Source of the DNA: Trichobilharzia regenti
Lineage: Eukaryota; Platyhelminthes; Trematoda; Strigeidida; Schistosomatidae
Assembly (NCBI GenBank): GCA_944472135.2
Contig: OX235262.1
Span: 60,174,440-60,238,439 of the forward strand
Direction: 5' to 3'
DNA: 64,000 nt
This document shows positions 47,364 through 61,727 of the stretch, in pieces (positions within the stretch are counted from its first letter, which is position 1; each line of letters starts with the position of its first letter). Made by a program: the position numbers and the translations under genes. The notes under the pieces are model-generated. The model had not been told where the DNA came from. It saw nothing but the letters and a program-made list of their open reading frames with translations, and searched no databases.

Positions 47364-48181
47364 TCACCTCTCTTCAGTACAAAATGCAACGTGTAAATCA
47401 CGTGAAAGCTGCACACTCAGAGTATCGACTAACTGAACAGTGTTTGACGAGGGAGACGTGATGAGCTTTGGTGTCCAGAAAGAAGTGTCACGTGTGCAAA
47501 CTGTCTCACCACCATCTGAAATCACTTATTAGACACAACGTTCAAGTTGGAACGTGGTGCATTCACTGTCTCCTGTTGACAAGTATCATGCAATAATGAA
47601 ACGACGATCATCGGAATGTACGACAACGACGAAGTTTGACTAGTGTGTCATGCTTACAATATTGGTTTCTTACATTCGGCTATCTACTTGGGCATCATAC
47701 AATCAGTAGTTGAAAGGACGAACGACATCGAAACACACTTCTACTGCACTGGTAGTGAAAATAACACAAATTATTATGAACAGTTGATATCAGGATGGAA
47801 GACAAAATCGCAACTATGAGTATATTTCAGTCAGTGTACAGAAACAAAGGTGGAAAACATCCTGTAGTGCAATGACTGGTTACAAAATAAGTGCATGTGA
47901 CAATAAGCAGGAGAAATGTCAGAATATATACAGAGCAATAAGTATTTGTTATTTGATTATATCATCAGAATAAAGTTATGGATAAAATTAAAGAGAATGA
48001 TTCTTCTCTCCTTCATCGAATCACTCGTTTGATTAATATGAGTACAGGTGTGAGACAATCAATCTGTGAAAAGAAAGTCAGAACGTGTTCTGCATGCAAT
48101 GTCAGGGAATCGGAGGTATTTACAAAGCGAAACCGAAGATAAATGCAGGATTCAACGCTGTATTACTCGGCGACACTGGAA

Positions 48182-48499
48182 TTAGTCTAATCTGAAGAAT
48201 TTCTTTAGGTCGAATTCCATTGGTGTGTGTCTCACGCTTTCCAAATATTCATACGCAGTCTGTAGCACCTGCATCGCCTCCTCATTGTAACAATGTCTCC
48301 ACTCAGCTTGCAGTTGGCCACCAATATAACACAAGTGTGTTTTCACTGTGCAAACCTTGTCTTGTATGCATTCCATCATGAAATCAATGGTGTTCATATT
48401 CACAGCATACCTCATTGAGGACAAATCGAATTGGGGATGGAGAGTTGCTGTAGAGAGAATGAGAGGAATGCAGTGAATGTATTTGAGGGAAGGAAACAA
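48182..48499 (-). other. Block I 105-codon frame (R6 copy)
   Basis: Unchanged copy of the frame at 8427-8744, opposite strand. Confidence 0.35.
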
Positions 48500-48646
48500 T
48501 TCTACTCCATCATAAAATGCATATCACTCAAATCATCACCTGAACAAAGTATACTTATGGATTGTTTATCGTCTATGAAAAGCGACTCTTGGCAAATTTT
48601 CATACATCGATGTATGCATGGAGAGTGATGAATTCAGTTCGTCATG

Positions 48647-48899
48647 ATATTATTTTGGTGTTCGTCGATATGGAACAGGAATCATCACTACCGAATTTCA
48701 CCTTCAAATGTCTGGTCAGTTGGCAATGATGACAATACAGGAAGTTATCTCACTTTCGTATGAGGCGGTGAACAGACAGAGGAATCAACCAGCATTCTTC
48801 ACACCAGAGCTGTGTACATATCAGATTACAAATGAATACTTCGATAATGGATTGAAAGGTACACTGGTGCTGGGGTTGATTTACACGAGTGAAGAATGA
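48647..48899 (+). other. Block I 84-codon frame (R6 copy)
   Basis: Unchanged copy of the frame at 8027-8278, opposite strand. Confidence 0.4.
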
Positions 48900-51800
48900 G
48901 GACTAATTTCACTGCGTGGAGTGATGTGAAAGTATGCTTGTCATGTCTTTCGACGTTATTTTCTGTTCGTTGAATGGGAGAGGAGTGCAAACCTCCCTTA
49001 TACCTATATCACATTCATCACCGTTGAAGGCATTGATACTAGAGACGGTATTGGAATCGTCCAAGTGAGTTGTGAGTGAATGTATTCAAACATATTTGTA
49101 TACACATTAATCCACGTGTATGTAGGTTAAGAGACGGTAGGATATTACGCACACACTGATGACCGCTGGACATCACTATTAACGCTAACATGTGGTAAAC
49201 GTGTTTCTCGTGGCTCAGCTGGCACAGCGTCCCTCTACTCGACCCGTCGCTACTGATTCAATTCACTGAGATATTCACCCACTCTTCGCGTATCCAATCA
49301 TCACTCTCAACACAGCCATATTAAAAAAAATATTCAAAATATCTCAATGCATCAATTTTACTTCAGCGAAATATATCGAACTCACGATTAAGAATGTCAG
49401 CTTTAGTTACATTCACACATATTTCGAAGTGTTTTATGGGCTCACATTGCGAATGCGTTTCAGTAGATTTACATTCGTTGAAATGACACAATAAAACGAT
49501 CACCTGTGATAAGAAAAACAAACATGAAATGAAATATGTTTGAGGACAATGAGAGAACGTACGCTGAAGCAGACGAATACAGTTTTCGCAGATGAGTTCA
49601 TTCTCTCAGTTTTCTAATACACACGACAATGTGAATATACTTCAGATGGTTTACGCCAGTTAACAATTTTCACTATGCATATATATATATATATATATCT
49701 GTCTATGTATGAGTAAACAAACCAAGCGGGTCAAATCCACGTAGACATCTTCTTATTGCTAACTAATTAGTAAATTCCATATTTAGTAATTATGCGACTA
49801 ATATAGTGTCTATCAGTTAAGGCAGAAAATGAAGTCATCTATGAAAACTGTATTCATCTGCTTCAGCGTATCTACTACTAGAAGTATATTTAGTAGTAAT
49901 ATCACTATCACTATTTTCAGTGTTATTATTAGTATTATCATAATTATCATTATTATTATTATTATAATTATTATAATTATGGTGACTAATTGCAGAGTAG
50001 AAAGGCACAATCATGTTATCCAATGGACAACTTATCGTCATGAGTTCATGTTTAAATATGTTTCTGTTAACTATTAATTAATTCTGTATTCTAATTTTAG
50101 GCCAGATAGGATGTGATGGATTACAATAGTGTTCGCTTAGTTATTCTTTTCTAAATATCACTATGGCTCCTGTTGAATATTCATCACTGAGCCACACTAT
50201 TATAACCATATGTAAAGTTTTGCCTAGTTGCTGATGTATACTTCAATTGGATATCGTCGAACAGTGCTCGACATCATTCTTCGCATCTGATTCACAATCT
50301 GCATTTATCCACCCTTCAGTGTTCACCAATAACCAGACATGTGTGAACTATCACCACAAAAATCGTTTATGTTCATTTAACATTTCAATTACTCGTGTGG
50401 AGCGAGATATATAGGTCGTTAGATATGTGTCTCACCTCGAGGAGTAAATTAACACGACCGCGGATGTCTACAAATACGCCTGAATGAGTCAATATGGCGT
50501 GTAATATTCTATTAGAATCATAACAACAGTTGCTCTATCTCTGTGTCAAGTGGACTATCAGTTATCAAGAAGGTCAAAACATACCTATCTGTAGCTTTGT
50601 GTGCCTTAGTTATTGGCGTTGATAAAGGTCTGGACATTTATACGGATAACCATAATTTTGTTCACGGAATAAACTGATCCATCCAGACTTTTCAGTCTGA
50701 ACACAATTCTTAAACCAACTAATAAAAACATCCTTCTGCCTATTCGTAATTTACGCGTGTGTCTCATGTGAATCTCCTCACAACCATCTCTCTCTATTTC
50801 CATGTTTGAAATTTGAAATATTAGAGAGTATTCGTAGGTTACGGAGATGCCTCCAATTGTTTAGCTTTGTCTGAAATTGTTGGTGAGGCGTTTAGGATTT
50901 GAATGACCTCACTAACAACGTCTCCAAAATTGTTTGAGGCATCTCGCCTTCTCGAAATGAGGTATAGTTATTTGATCCATTCTCTTCTTCGATAGAAACA
51001 ACTCGGAATCGGTGAATGATTGATTAACATTCACTCTGCACGACTGCATGCAATTGAACATTGAGCAGAATATTCGTTGTCCTCTTGTGCTAACTTCGCT
51101 GGTGTTATTTCATAGATAACAAGAGCCTATCGATGCAGTGTCATGTTTAGGTTGCATAGGACGTGGTGCAATCTACCACTGATCGGCTGACATAGGTAGT
51201 TGGATGCCACTAACAGCAAGCTGTACCGCCTGCTAGCCACATCGAAATTGCCTGATCACCGATCAGCCATCTCGCTTGATTGATGCTGTGATTTGAACCA
51301 TATAGACGGTTCAATTCAGCTCAGAGAATTTCGTCGATTCCGACCACTCGAAATCTGCCTGGCTATTTGAGCCAACCAGTGACTAGCAAAATCGAAATGA
51401 CTACAGCTGTTTTTTCGAATGGATCTCGTCACGCCGTCTCTCTTGCTTTCTACATCGTCATTCATGGTATGGCTACGGTTTCAGAGTCGCCCACCTTTGT
51501 CTAGCTGAGAAATCAGATCAATTATTTTCCATCACTAAAGCATCTGTCAATTACTAGTTCACATGCTATCCAAACGCCAAGTCTTTCTCCACATTCTACA
51601 AAGTCCCTACACATCAAATTACTTCATTTATTTCAATCACTTGTGTGTCCAGATTTCTATTTACACATTGGTGTGTGCGTGTGTGTGCGCGTGTGAATAT
51701 AAACCACAGTGGATAACTCGTTACTGACATTCATGTTGGTGAAGTTGGTCAGTATAGCCATCGACAGAAGTAGTGTTTCTTGAGGTTAATCATGTTTATT

Positions 51801-52059
51801 TAGAAGCTGCTATGAAGTTCCACTTCGTTTCTATTCATTAATTTGGTCTGTAGAGTACAGAGTGAAAATATTTTGTGATGTGTCGACATCCATCTCCGTT
51901 TACTTCAGTGAAATGTTTATCCTGATTTCTTGACTGGTAAGTCAGCTGACAACCGTAGTGGGTTGATTGAAGGAGCTCCTACAGCAGCAAGAACGCTGTT
52001 CATGATAAGGCGTTCATAGGGCAACCAGGACTGTCGAATCGTTTCGAGTATGAATCCTA

Positions 52060-53200
52060 ATGCTGGTGAAATCTTATCACCCTTGGTTACACCACAGTCA
52101 AAGACTTCCACTGATAAGGTTAGCGAGAGTGAAGAACAATTTTATCTTCAATAATCGGAAAGGAAACAAGTCGAAAGTTCCACGATGTTCTAAATCTAAA
52201 TATCCTTCGAATACGAATAAAGTGATGGCTGATTTCTCTAACAGGATTCGATCTCCCTGTGAACTGTCACTCTATAAGAAAGGAGTTAGTTTTAGTATCA
52301 GTAAGAGACGATTACGAGCCTTCGCGATAAATCCAGCTATCAAGTCCTCGTTTGATTGTGAGATACCTGAAGTGACAAATGTAATAAGAGTCAAATTTCT
52401 GCCTCACTACTGACTCAGAAGCCGAATAGGTCAAATATTTTCGAAAGTGGACAACATGCATTAGCACAACCACAAAAAATGTAAATCAATTGTCACTACA
52501 TGAGCAGACAAAGACAGATTGCGAGATAGAAGCTATTGAACACCTAACACTGAAAGCTGTAAAATGTCAGCCTAATAGTGTCAAGGGATACGTCGAATAA
52601 ATTAACGCTCGAAACAAGCATACTGTTGAAGTGAAGAAATGAGAAACTCGGAGTATCCTTTTGCTTCAACCAACACCAAACTTCTTCAGTGCGCGTGGAT
52701 TTTATGGACTACCAAAAGCCAACAAAACCTTTGTTCCATCACCACCAGTTTTGGACGTCACTAATTCTCCAACCCATGACATTTCCAGCTATATTTCACA
52801 ACTAGTGAAACATTACCAAATGGAGGTGGAATACGGATTTCAGAACTTGAATGAATTCAAGAAGCTAATCACCTCAGCCTGTGGTGAAGAACAAGAAGTA
52901 ATTGGAATTTCCTGTACTGACGAGTGTTCGAACTAATGATTTTTAAAGTATGATTTATAACTCACTAAATTCGGCTAGTGAACCAAGTGTCCTACATCCT
53001 TTGAATGCAGATGAAATTAAGAAAGCATAAGAACTGTGTCTACGCTCCACATTGCTTATATTCGGGAGAGATGTCGTCCGTTAAACAGAGGGTATTGTCA
53101 TGAGATAACCAGCATCTCCTTCAGCAGCCAACATGTTCACACATTCATCAAAAACAAACGAGACCATCGTCTGATGCGGTCTGTTTCAACGTTGCGCTTC
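52060..53200 (+). pseudogene. Decayed PLE 5' part (S3 copy, plus strand)
   Basis: Plus-strand copy of the 3740-4875 pseudogene: N-terminal segment at 52060-52413, YGLPKANK frame at 52661-52936, ELCLRST/ANMF region at 53020-53140. Confidence 0.85.
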
Positions 53201-53277
53201 CTAAGCTTCCATTCGCACATCTCATCCAATTCATTGTGTTTTACTTGTATATATGCATCGAAGTATGACGTGAAATT

Positions 53278-53825
53278 GCACTGTTCACTCTCGTGAATTC
53301 ATAGAATGTTTCGGAAAAAGTGACTTCAACGTTTCTCACAAGACTAGGGAAAGGCATCATGATGGGTGGCATTGTGCATTAAAGTGCACACCTATACATC
53401 GTTCTAAGTTTCCTGTTATCAACTGTACAACCTTCCGCTCTCTTCTCAACTGGTTTGTGCAACCTCATCCTCGCATATCATCTGATACTCACCACGATAA
53501 GGCGATAACCACCCCAAGGGAAACTTCAATTAACGAGCCTAATGACAAAAATCTGGTTCCAACAAACGATTTCGTATTTTCAGACAAGATCGGCCAAGTT
53601 CCGAAGAGAAAATTGGTGGTGTGGCTGAAGCTTTCCTACATCCCAAGTGATAGCTTTCAAACAATGTATGTTTTACATTCTCTAGCGACTAGCTATTGAT
53701 TCTTTTACAGTCAAATGTCGTCGCACACACTGATCAAAGCATGAACACAATTTCATTTCAAATATTTACCCCACACCTGACTGTTACCTCTCGGGTGTAT
53801 CGAATTTTGCAGATGAATTTATCGC
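53278..53825 (+). pseudogene. Decayed CR1-like endonuclease region (S3 copy), truncated
   Basis: Plus-strand copy of the 3060-3660 region, from ECFGKSDFN to the NFADEF stretch, then cut by the unique segment. Confidence 0.8.
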
Positions 53826-54446
53826 CCTTACTGATACTCAGGCTGTGGCTCCACACGCTGGGGAGCGGGTGTGTGGACGACTGATGCTCGCATACGTCAT
53901 CGTTACTATAACTGAGGCAGAATGAGTGACAGGCGATTGCAGTGGTAATTGGTAGCAAGTAGATACGAGGACTTGCGTTGAGTATCATGAGGTGGTGCTT
54001 TGGTCACGTTGCATCAATACACCAGTCATCGTGTCATCGGTCGCTGTTCAGAAAGAAGTCAGGAGACAACCGTCAGAAGTAATATTGTGATTTATTATTG
54101 TAATATTTGTTCATAGACCTTAGTTGTAAATCTTAGTTGTACAATGGCTATATGTTGGTGTTAGAATAAATAATTCTCGAGTCGCCAAACTGGGTTTTGG
54201 TTTTTGCGTCCGTTCGTATTAAGCGTTTCTGAGAAGCTTCGAGTAACAGTGTGAGTCCCAGCGTAGCAAGAGCTGGGCATTGACGGTTTACGAGACGTGT
54301 CTGACAGCGTGTGATATACGACAATGTGTATTGGTTGACGATTGCGTATCACTCCTCAGCATATTCAATAGAATGACAAAAATAAAACGACGTTGAGGCT
54401 GGTTGAAGTTTTGAGTCATCAGAGCATCAGTTTATGTCTCCAAAAC
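53826..54446. other. Unique 0.6 kb segment at palindrome centre
   Basis: The only stretch of this size in the window with no second copy. On the plus strand near 53990-54060 it reads ALSIMRWCFGHVASIH, then HRSLFRKKSG. The RWxGHV motif is common near the C-terminus of trematode non-LTR reverse transcriptases, so this may be a retroelement end. AATAAA at 54165-54170 and a short tandem CTTAGTTGTA lie downstream. It ends in a CA microsatellite that continues into S4, which may have served as the recombination site. Confidence 0.4.
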
Positions 54447-54826
54447 TACACACACACACACAATATATATCACATACACACTGAACAAATTGTCAATTTC
54501 AATAAAATATTTGTTGTTACCTTGGAAAGTACAGATAGTAAGGATAACAAATTAGGCACGGAAAGTTAGTGAAACATATCCGTTTTGTTATTTATTAGTG
54601 AAGTCTTTCTATGCCATAGCTATGCCATTACACCTCCACATCCATTCAAACATCCGGGCTTCATCCATATATGCCGAGTCTGTGCAGTTAAAAGTTCTTG
54701 ATATAAAATATGACCATTCTGCAGACACTTGCTCTCTTGGAGCAATAAATATGCAAGCACATAACAGGAGAAAACAGTGTTTGTGTGCGCTGACAATGTT
54801 TACACGAGTACAGTCACAGCGAATGA

Positions 54827-55427
54827 ATTACCAGTGACTACCGATAGAGAATTCTCAAGATGATTATCGGTAAAGGCGGTAAATTCATCTGCAAAATTCG
54901 ATACACCCGAGAGGTAACAGTCAGGTGTGGGGTAAATATTTGAAATGAAATTGTGTTCATGCTTTGATCAGTGTGTGCGACGACATTTGACTGTAAAAGA
55001 ATCAATAGCTAGTCGCTAGAGAATGTAAAACATACATTGTTTGAAAGCTATCACTTGGGATGTAGGAAAGCTTCAGCCACACCACCAATTTTCTCTTCGG
55101 AACTTGGCCGATCTTGTCTGAAAATACGAAATCGTTTGTTGGAACCAGATTTTTGTCATTAGGCTCGTTAATTGAAGTTTCCCTTGGGGTGGTTATCGCC
55201 TTATCGTGGTGAGTATCAGATGATATGCGAGGATGAGGTTGCACAAACCAGTTGAGAAGAGAGCGGAAGGTTGTACAGTTGATAACAGGAAACTTAGAAC
55301 GATGTATAGGTGTGCACTTTAATGCACAATGCCACCCATCATGATGCCTTTCCCTAGTCTTGTGAGAAACGTTGAAGTCACTTTTTCCGAAACATTCTAT
55401 GAATTCACGAGAGTGAACAGTGCAATT
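54827..55427 (-). pseudogene. Decayed CR1-like endonuclease region (S4 copy)
   Basis: Copy of 3060-3660 with the same lesions. Confidence 0.85.
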
Positions 55428-55506
55428 TCACGTCATACTTCGATGCATATATACAAGTAAAACACAATGAATTGGATGAGATGTGCGAATGGAAGCTTAG
55501 GAAGCG

Positions 55507-56641
55507 CAACGTTGAAACAGACCGCATCAGACGATGGTCTCGTTTGTTTTTGATGAATGTGTGAACATGTTGGCTGCTGAAGGAGATGCTGGTTATCTCA
55601 TGACAATACCCTCTGTTTAACGGACGACATCTCTCCCGAATATAAGCAATGTGGAGCGTAGACACAGTTCTTATGCTTTCTTAATTTCATCTGCATTCAA
55701 AGGATGTAGGACACTTGGTTCACTAGCCGAATTTAGTGAGTTATAAATCATACTTTAAAAATCATTAGTTCGAACACTCGTCAGTACAGGAAATTCCAAT
55801 TACTTCTTGTTCTTCACCACAGGCTGAGGTGATTAGCTTCTTGAATTCATTCAAGTTCTGAAATCCGTATTCCACCTCCATTTGGTAATGTTTCACTAGT
55901 TGTGAAATATAGCTGGAAATGTCATGGGTTGGAGAATTAGTGACGTCCAAAACTGGTGGTGATGGAACAAAGGTTTTGTTGGCTTTTGGTAGTCCATAAA
56001 ATCCACGCGCACTGAAGAAGTTTGGTGTTGGTTGAAGCAAAAGGATACTCCGAGTTTCTCATTTCTTCACTTCAACAGTATGCTTGTTTCGAGCGTTAAT
56101 TTATTCGACGTATCCCTTGACACTATTAGGCTGACATTTTACAGCTTTCAGTGTTAGGTGTTCAATAGCTTCTATCTCGCAATCTGTCTTTGTCTGCTCA
56201 TGTAGTGACAATTGATTTACATTTTTTGTGGTTGTGCTAATGCATGTTGTCCACTTTCGAAAATATTTGACCTATTCGGCTTCTGAGTCAGTAGTGAGGC
56301 AGAAATTTGACTCTTATTACATTTGTCACTTCAGGTATCTCACAATCAAACGAGGACTTGATAGCTGGATTTATCGCGAAGGCTCGTAATCGTCTCTTAC
56401 TGATACTAAAACTAACTCCTTTCTTATAGAGTGACAGTTCACAGGGAGATCGAATCCTGTTAGAGAAATCAGCCATCACTTTATTCGTATTCGAAGGATA
56501 TTTAGATTTAGAACATCGTGGAACTTTCGACTTGTTTCCTTTCCGATTATTGAAGATAAAATTGTTCTTCACTCTCGCTAACCTTATCAGTGGAAGTCTT
56601 TGACTGTGGTGTAACCAAGGGTGATAAGATTTCACCAGCAT
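55507..56641 (-). pseudogene. Decayed PLE 5' part (S4 copy)
   Basis: Copy of 3740-4875, with NFFSARGFYGLPK as in S1 and the short A run of S2. Confidence 0.85.
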
Positions 56642-59600
56642 TAGGATTCATACTCGAAACGATTCGACAGTCCTGGTTGCCCTATGAACGCCTTATCATG
56701 AACAGCGTTCTTGCTGCTGTAGGAGCTCCTTCAATCAACCCACTACGGTTGTCAGCTGACTTACCAGTCAAGAAATCAGGATAAACATTTCACTGAAGTA
56801 AACGGAGATGGATGTCGACACATCACAAAATATTTTCACTCTGTACTCTACAGACCAAATTAATGAATAGAAACGAAGTGGAACTTCATAGCAGCTTCTA
56901 AATAAACATGATTAACCTCAAGAAACACTACTTCTGTCGATGGCTATACTGACCAACTTCACCAACATGAATGTCAGTAACGAGTTATCCACTGTGGTTT
57001 ATATTCACACGCGCACACACACGCACACACCAATGTGTAAATAGAAATCTGGACACACAAGTGATTGAAATAAATGAAGTAATTTGATGTGTAGGGACTT
57101 TGTAGAATGTGGAGAAAGACTTGGCGTTTGGATAGCATGTGAACTAGTAATTGACAGATGCTTTAGTGATGGAAAATAATTGATCTGATTTCTCAGCTAG
57201 ACAAAGGTGGGCGACTCTGAAACCGTAGCCATACCATGAATGACGATGTAGAAAGCAAGAGAGACGGCGTGACGAGATCCATTCGAAAAAACAGCTGTAG
57301 TCATTTCGATTTTGCTAGTCACTGGTTGGCTCAAATAGCCAGGCAGATTTCGAGTGGTCGGAATCGACGAAATTCTCTGAGCTGAATTGAACCGTCTACA
57401 TGGTTCAAATCACAGCATCAATCAAGCGAGATGGCTGATCGGTGATCAGGCAATTTCGATGTGGCTAGCAGGCGGTACAGCTTGCTGTTAGTGGCATCCA
57501 ACTACCTATGTCAGCCGATCAGTGGTAGATTGCACCACGTCCTATGCAACCTAAACATGACACTGCATCGATAGGCTCTTGTTATCTATGAAATAACACC
57601 AGCGAAGTTAGCACAAGAGGACAACGAATATTCTGCTCAATGTTCAATTGCATGCAGTCGTGCAGAGTGAATGTTAATCAATCATTCACCGATTCCGAGT
57701 TGTTTCTATCGAAGAAGAGAATGGATCAAATAACTATACCTCATTTCGAGAAGGCGAGATGCCTCAAACAATTTTGGAGACGTTGTTAGTGAGGTCATTC
57801 AAATCCTAAACGCCTCACCAACAATTTCAGACAAAGCTAAACAATTGGAGGCATCTCCGTAACCTACGAATACTCTCTAATATTTCAAATTTCAAACATG
57901 GAAATAGAGAGAGATGGTTGTGAGGAGATTCACATGAGACACACGCGTAAATTACGAATAGGCAGAAGGATGTTTGTATTAGTTGGTTTAAGAATTGTGT
58001 TCAGACTGAAAAGTCTGGATGGATCAGTTTATTCCGTGAACAAAATTATGGTTATCCGTATAAATGTCCAGACCTTTATCAACGCCAATAACTAAGGCAC
58101 ACAAAGCTACAGATAGGTATGTTTTGACCTTCTTGATAACTGATAGTCCACTTGACACAGAGATAGAGCAACTGTTGTTATGATTCTAATAGAATATTAC
58201 ACGCCATATTGACTCATTCAGGCGTATTTGTAGACATCCGCGGTCGTGTTAATTTACTCCTCGAGGTGAGACACATATCTAACGACCTATATATCTCGCT
58301 CCACACGAGTAATTGAAATGTTAAATGAACATAAACGATTTTTGTGGTGATAGTTCACACATGTCTGGTTATTGGTGAACACTGAAGGGTGGATAAATGC
58401 AGATTGTGAATCAGATGCGAAGAATGATGTCGAGCACTGTTCGACGATATCCAATTGAAATATACATCAGCAACTAGGCAAAACTTTACATATGGTTATA
58501 ATAGTGTGGCTCAGTGATGAATATTCAACAGGAGCCATAGTGATATTTAGAAAAGAATAACTAAGCGAACACTATTGTAATCCATCACATCCTATCTGGC
58601 CTAAAATTAGAATACAGAATTAATTAATAGTTAACAGAAACATATTTAAACATGAACTCATGACGATGAGTTGTCCATTGGATAACATGATTGTGCCTTT
58701 CTACTCTGCAATTAGTCACCATAATTATAATAATTATAATAATAATAATAATGATAATTATGATAATACTAATAATAACACTGAAAATAGTGATAGTGAT
58801 ATTACTACTAAATATACTTCTAGTAGTAGATACGCTGAAGCAGATGAATACAGTTTTCATAGATGACTTCATTTTCTGCCTTAACTGATAGACACTATAT
58901 TAGTCGCATAATTACTAAATATGGAATTTACTAATTAGTTAGCAATAAGAAGATGTCTACGTGGATTTGACCCGCTTGGTTTGTTTACTCATACATAGAC
59001 AGATATATATATATATATATGCATAGTGAAAATTGTTAACTGGCGTAAACCATCTGAAGTATATTCACATTGTCGTGTGTATTAGAAAACTGAGAGAATG
59101 AACTCATCTGCGAAAACTGTATTCGTCTGCTTCAGCGTACGTTCTCTCATTGTCCTCAAACATATTTCATTTCATGTTTGTTTTTCTTATCACAGGTGAT
59201 CGTTTTATTGTGTCATTTCAACGAATGTAAATCCACTGAAACGCATTCGCAATGTGAGCCCATAAAACACTTCGAAATATGTGTGAATGTAACTAAAGCT
59301 GACATTCTTAATCGTGAGTTCGATATATTTCGCTGAAGTAAAATTGATGCATTGAGATATTTTGAATATTTTTTTTAATATGGCTGTGTTGAGAGTGATG
59401 ATTGGATACGCGAAGAGTGGGTGAATATCTCAGTGAATTGAATCAGTAGCGACGGGTCGAGTAGAGGGACGCTGTGCCAGCTGAGCCACGAGAAACACGT
59501 TTACCACATGTTAGCGTTAATAGTGATGTCCAGCGGTCATCAGTGTGTGCGTAATATCCTACCGTCTCTTAACCTACATACACGTGGATTAATGTGTATA

Positions 59601-59799
59601 CAAATATGTTTGAATACATTCACTCACAACTCACTTGGACGATTCCAATACCGTCTCTAGTATCAATGCCTTCAACGGTGATGAATGTGATATAGGTATA
59701 AGGGAGGTTTGCACTCCTCTCCCATTCAACGAACAGAAAATAACGTCGAAAGACATGACAAGCATACTTTCACATCACTCCACGCAGTGAAATTAGTCC

Positions 59800-60051
59800 T
59801 CATTCTTCACTCGTGTAAATCAACCCCAGCACCAGTGTACCTTTCAATCCATTATCGAAGTATTCATTTGTAATCTGATATGTACACAGCTCTGGTGTGA
59901 AGAATGCTGGTTGATTCCTCTGTCTGTTCACCGCCTCATACGAAAGTGAGATAACTTCCTGTATTGTCATCATTGCCAACTGACCAGACATTTGAAGGTG
60001 AAATTCGGTAGTGATGATTCCTGTTCCATATCGACGAACACCAAAATAATA
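59800..60051 (-). other. Block I 84-codon frame (R7 copy)
   Basis: Unchanged copy of the frame at 8027-8278. Confidence 0.4.
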
Positions 60052-60199
60052 TCATGACGAACTGAATTCATCACTCTCCATGCATACATCGATGTATGAA
60101 AATTTGCCAAGAGTCGCTTTTCATAGACGATAAACAATCCATAAGTATACTTTGTTCAGGTGATGATTTGAGTGATATGCATTTTATGATGGAGTAGAA

Positions 60200-60517
60200 T
60201 TGTTTCCTTCCCTCAAATACATTCACTGCATTCCTCTCATTCTCTCTACAGCAACTCTCCATCCCCAATTCGATTTGTCCTCAATGAGGTATGCTGTGAA
60301 TATGAACACCATTGATTTCATGATGGAATGCATACAAGACAAGGTTTGCACAGTGAAAACACACTTGTGTTATATTGGTGGCCAACTGCAAGCTGAGTGG
60401 AGACATTGTTACAATGAGGAGGCGATGCAGGTGCTACAGACTGCGTATGAATATTTGGAAAGCGTGAGACACACACCAATGGAATTCGACCTAAAGAAAT
60501 TCTTCAGATTAGACTAA
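60200..60517 (+). other. Block I 105-codon frame (R7 copy)
   Basis: Unchanged copy of the frame at 8427-8744. Confidence 0.35.
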
Positions 60518-61336
60518 TTCCAGTGTCGCCGAGTAATACAGCGTTGAATCCTGCATTTATCTTCGGTTTCGCTTTGTAAATACCTCCGATTCCCTGACAT
60601 TGCATGCAGAACACGTTCTGACTTTCTTTTCACAGATTGATTGTCTCACACCTGTACTCATATTAATCAAACGAGTGATTCGATGAAGGAGAGAAGAATC
60701 ATTCTCTTTAATTTTATCCATAACTTTATTCTGATGATATAATCAAATAACAAATACTTATTGCTCTGTATATATTCTGACATTTCTCCTGCTTATTGTC
60801 ACATGCACTTATTTTGTAACCAGTCATTGCACTACAGGATGTTTTCCACCTTTGTTTCTGTACACTGACTGAAATATACTCATAGTTGTGATTTTGTCTT
60901 CCATCCTGATATCAACTGTTCATAATAATTTGTGTTATTTTCACTACCAGTGCAGTAGAAGTGTGTTTCGATGTCGTTCGTCCTTTCAACTACTGATTGT
61001 ATGATGCCCAAGTAGATAGCCGAATGTAAGAAACCAATATTGTAAGCATGACACACTAGTCAAACTTCGTCGTTGTCGTACATTCCGATGATCGTCGTTT
61101 CATTATTGCATGATACTTGTCAACAGGAGACAGTGAATGCACCACGTTCCAACTTGAACGTTGTGTCTAATAAGTGATTTCAGATGGTGGTGAGACAGTT
61201 TGCACACGTGACACTTCTTTCTGGACACCAAAGCTCATCACGTCTCCCTCGTCAAACACTGTTCAGTTAGTCGATACTCTGAGTGTGCAGCTTTCACGTG
61301 ATTTACACGTTGCATTTTGTACTGAACAGAGGTGAT

Positions 61337-61727
61337 TGATTGAGGCGCTGATTAGACAGACCTATGTCATAACAGATTACTAAGCTTAGAATATTTAATC
61401 GAATGAATTGTAGTCAAGATTTGACAGAATAGTTCTATAATATTTGGGCGCCGAGTGAGAAGTAGACATTTGTAAAAAATTATATTTGTAAAATCTCAGC
61501 GATATTGAAATGAGTAATTCCAACGTTTCGTTCGGAAATCTGGTCCGAACTTCTTCAGGGAAATTGATCGAAATTAACATAACAGGTCTATATATAAAAG
61601 GAACATCTTTTGTTTTTAAAAACTTCGTCCAATCATGATTCATAAAACAAATATTAAGACATTGTTTTACAACTGTTTATTCGCTCACCACATACACACT
61701 GTGTTTAAAGTGTTTAACAAAGTTACA
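61337..61727 (-). repeat. K block (-), copy 4
   Basis: Inverted copy of 26671-27059 between arm R7 and the PLE linker. Confidence 0.6.
61518..61562 (-). ncRNA. Hammerhead ribozyme-like motif (copy 4)
   Basis: Same sequence and fold as the other three copies; minus strand, in line with the PLE at 61728-62175. Confidence 0.5.

Larger units (their letters stand above)
47364..51715 (+). repeat. Palindrome arm R6 (I and A, 4352 bp)
   Basis: Left arm of the third palindrome; its reverse complement is R7. Lacks the extra 581 bp sub-repeat of R4. The A end passes directly into inverted spacer S3. Confidence 0.93.
51716..53825 (-). repeat. Inverted partial spacer S3
   Basis: Reverse complement of 3110-5219 (and of the right 2.1 kb of S4). 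It sits beside the A end of R6, so the palindrome R6/R7 extends through the spacer. It ends inside the CR1-like region, where GATGAATTTACCGCC becomes GATGAATTTATCGCC and similarity stops. Confidence 0.9.
54447..56985 (+). repeat. Palindrome spacer S4
   Basis: Complete + orientation spacer like S1 and S2, beginning in the CA/AT microsatellite. 54878-56985 is the reverse complement of S3, so the loop of this palindrome is only 53826-54877. Confidence 0.92.
56986..61336 (-). repeat. Palindrome arm R7 (inverted, 4351 bp)
   Basis: Reverse complement of R6, and the same structure as R2. Contains both block I frames. Confidence 0.93.
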
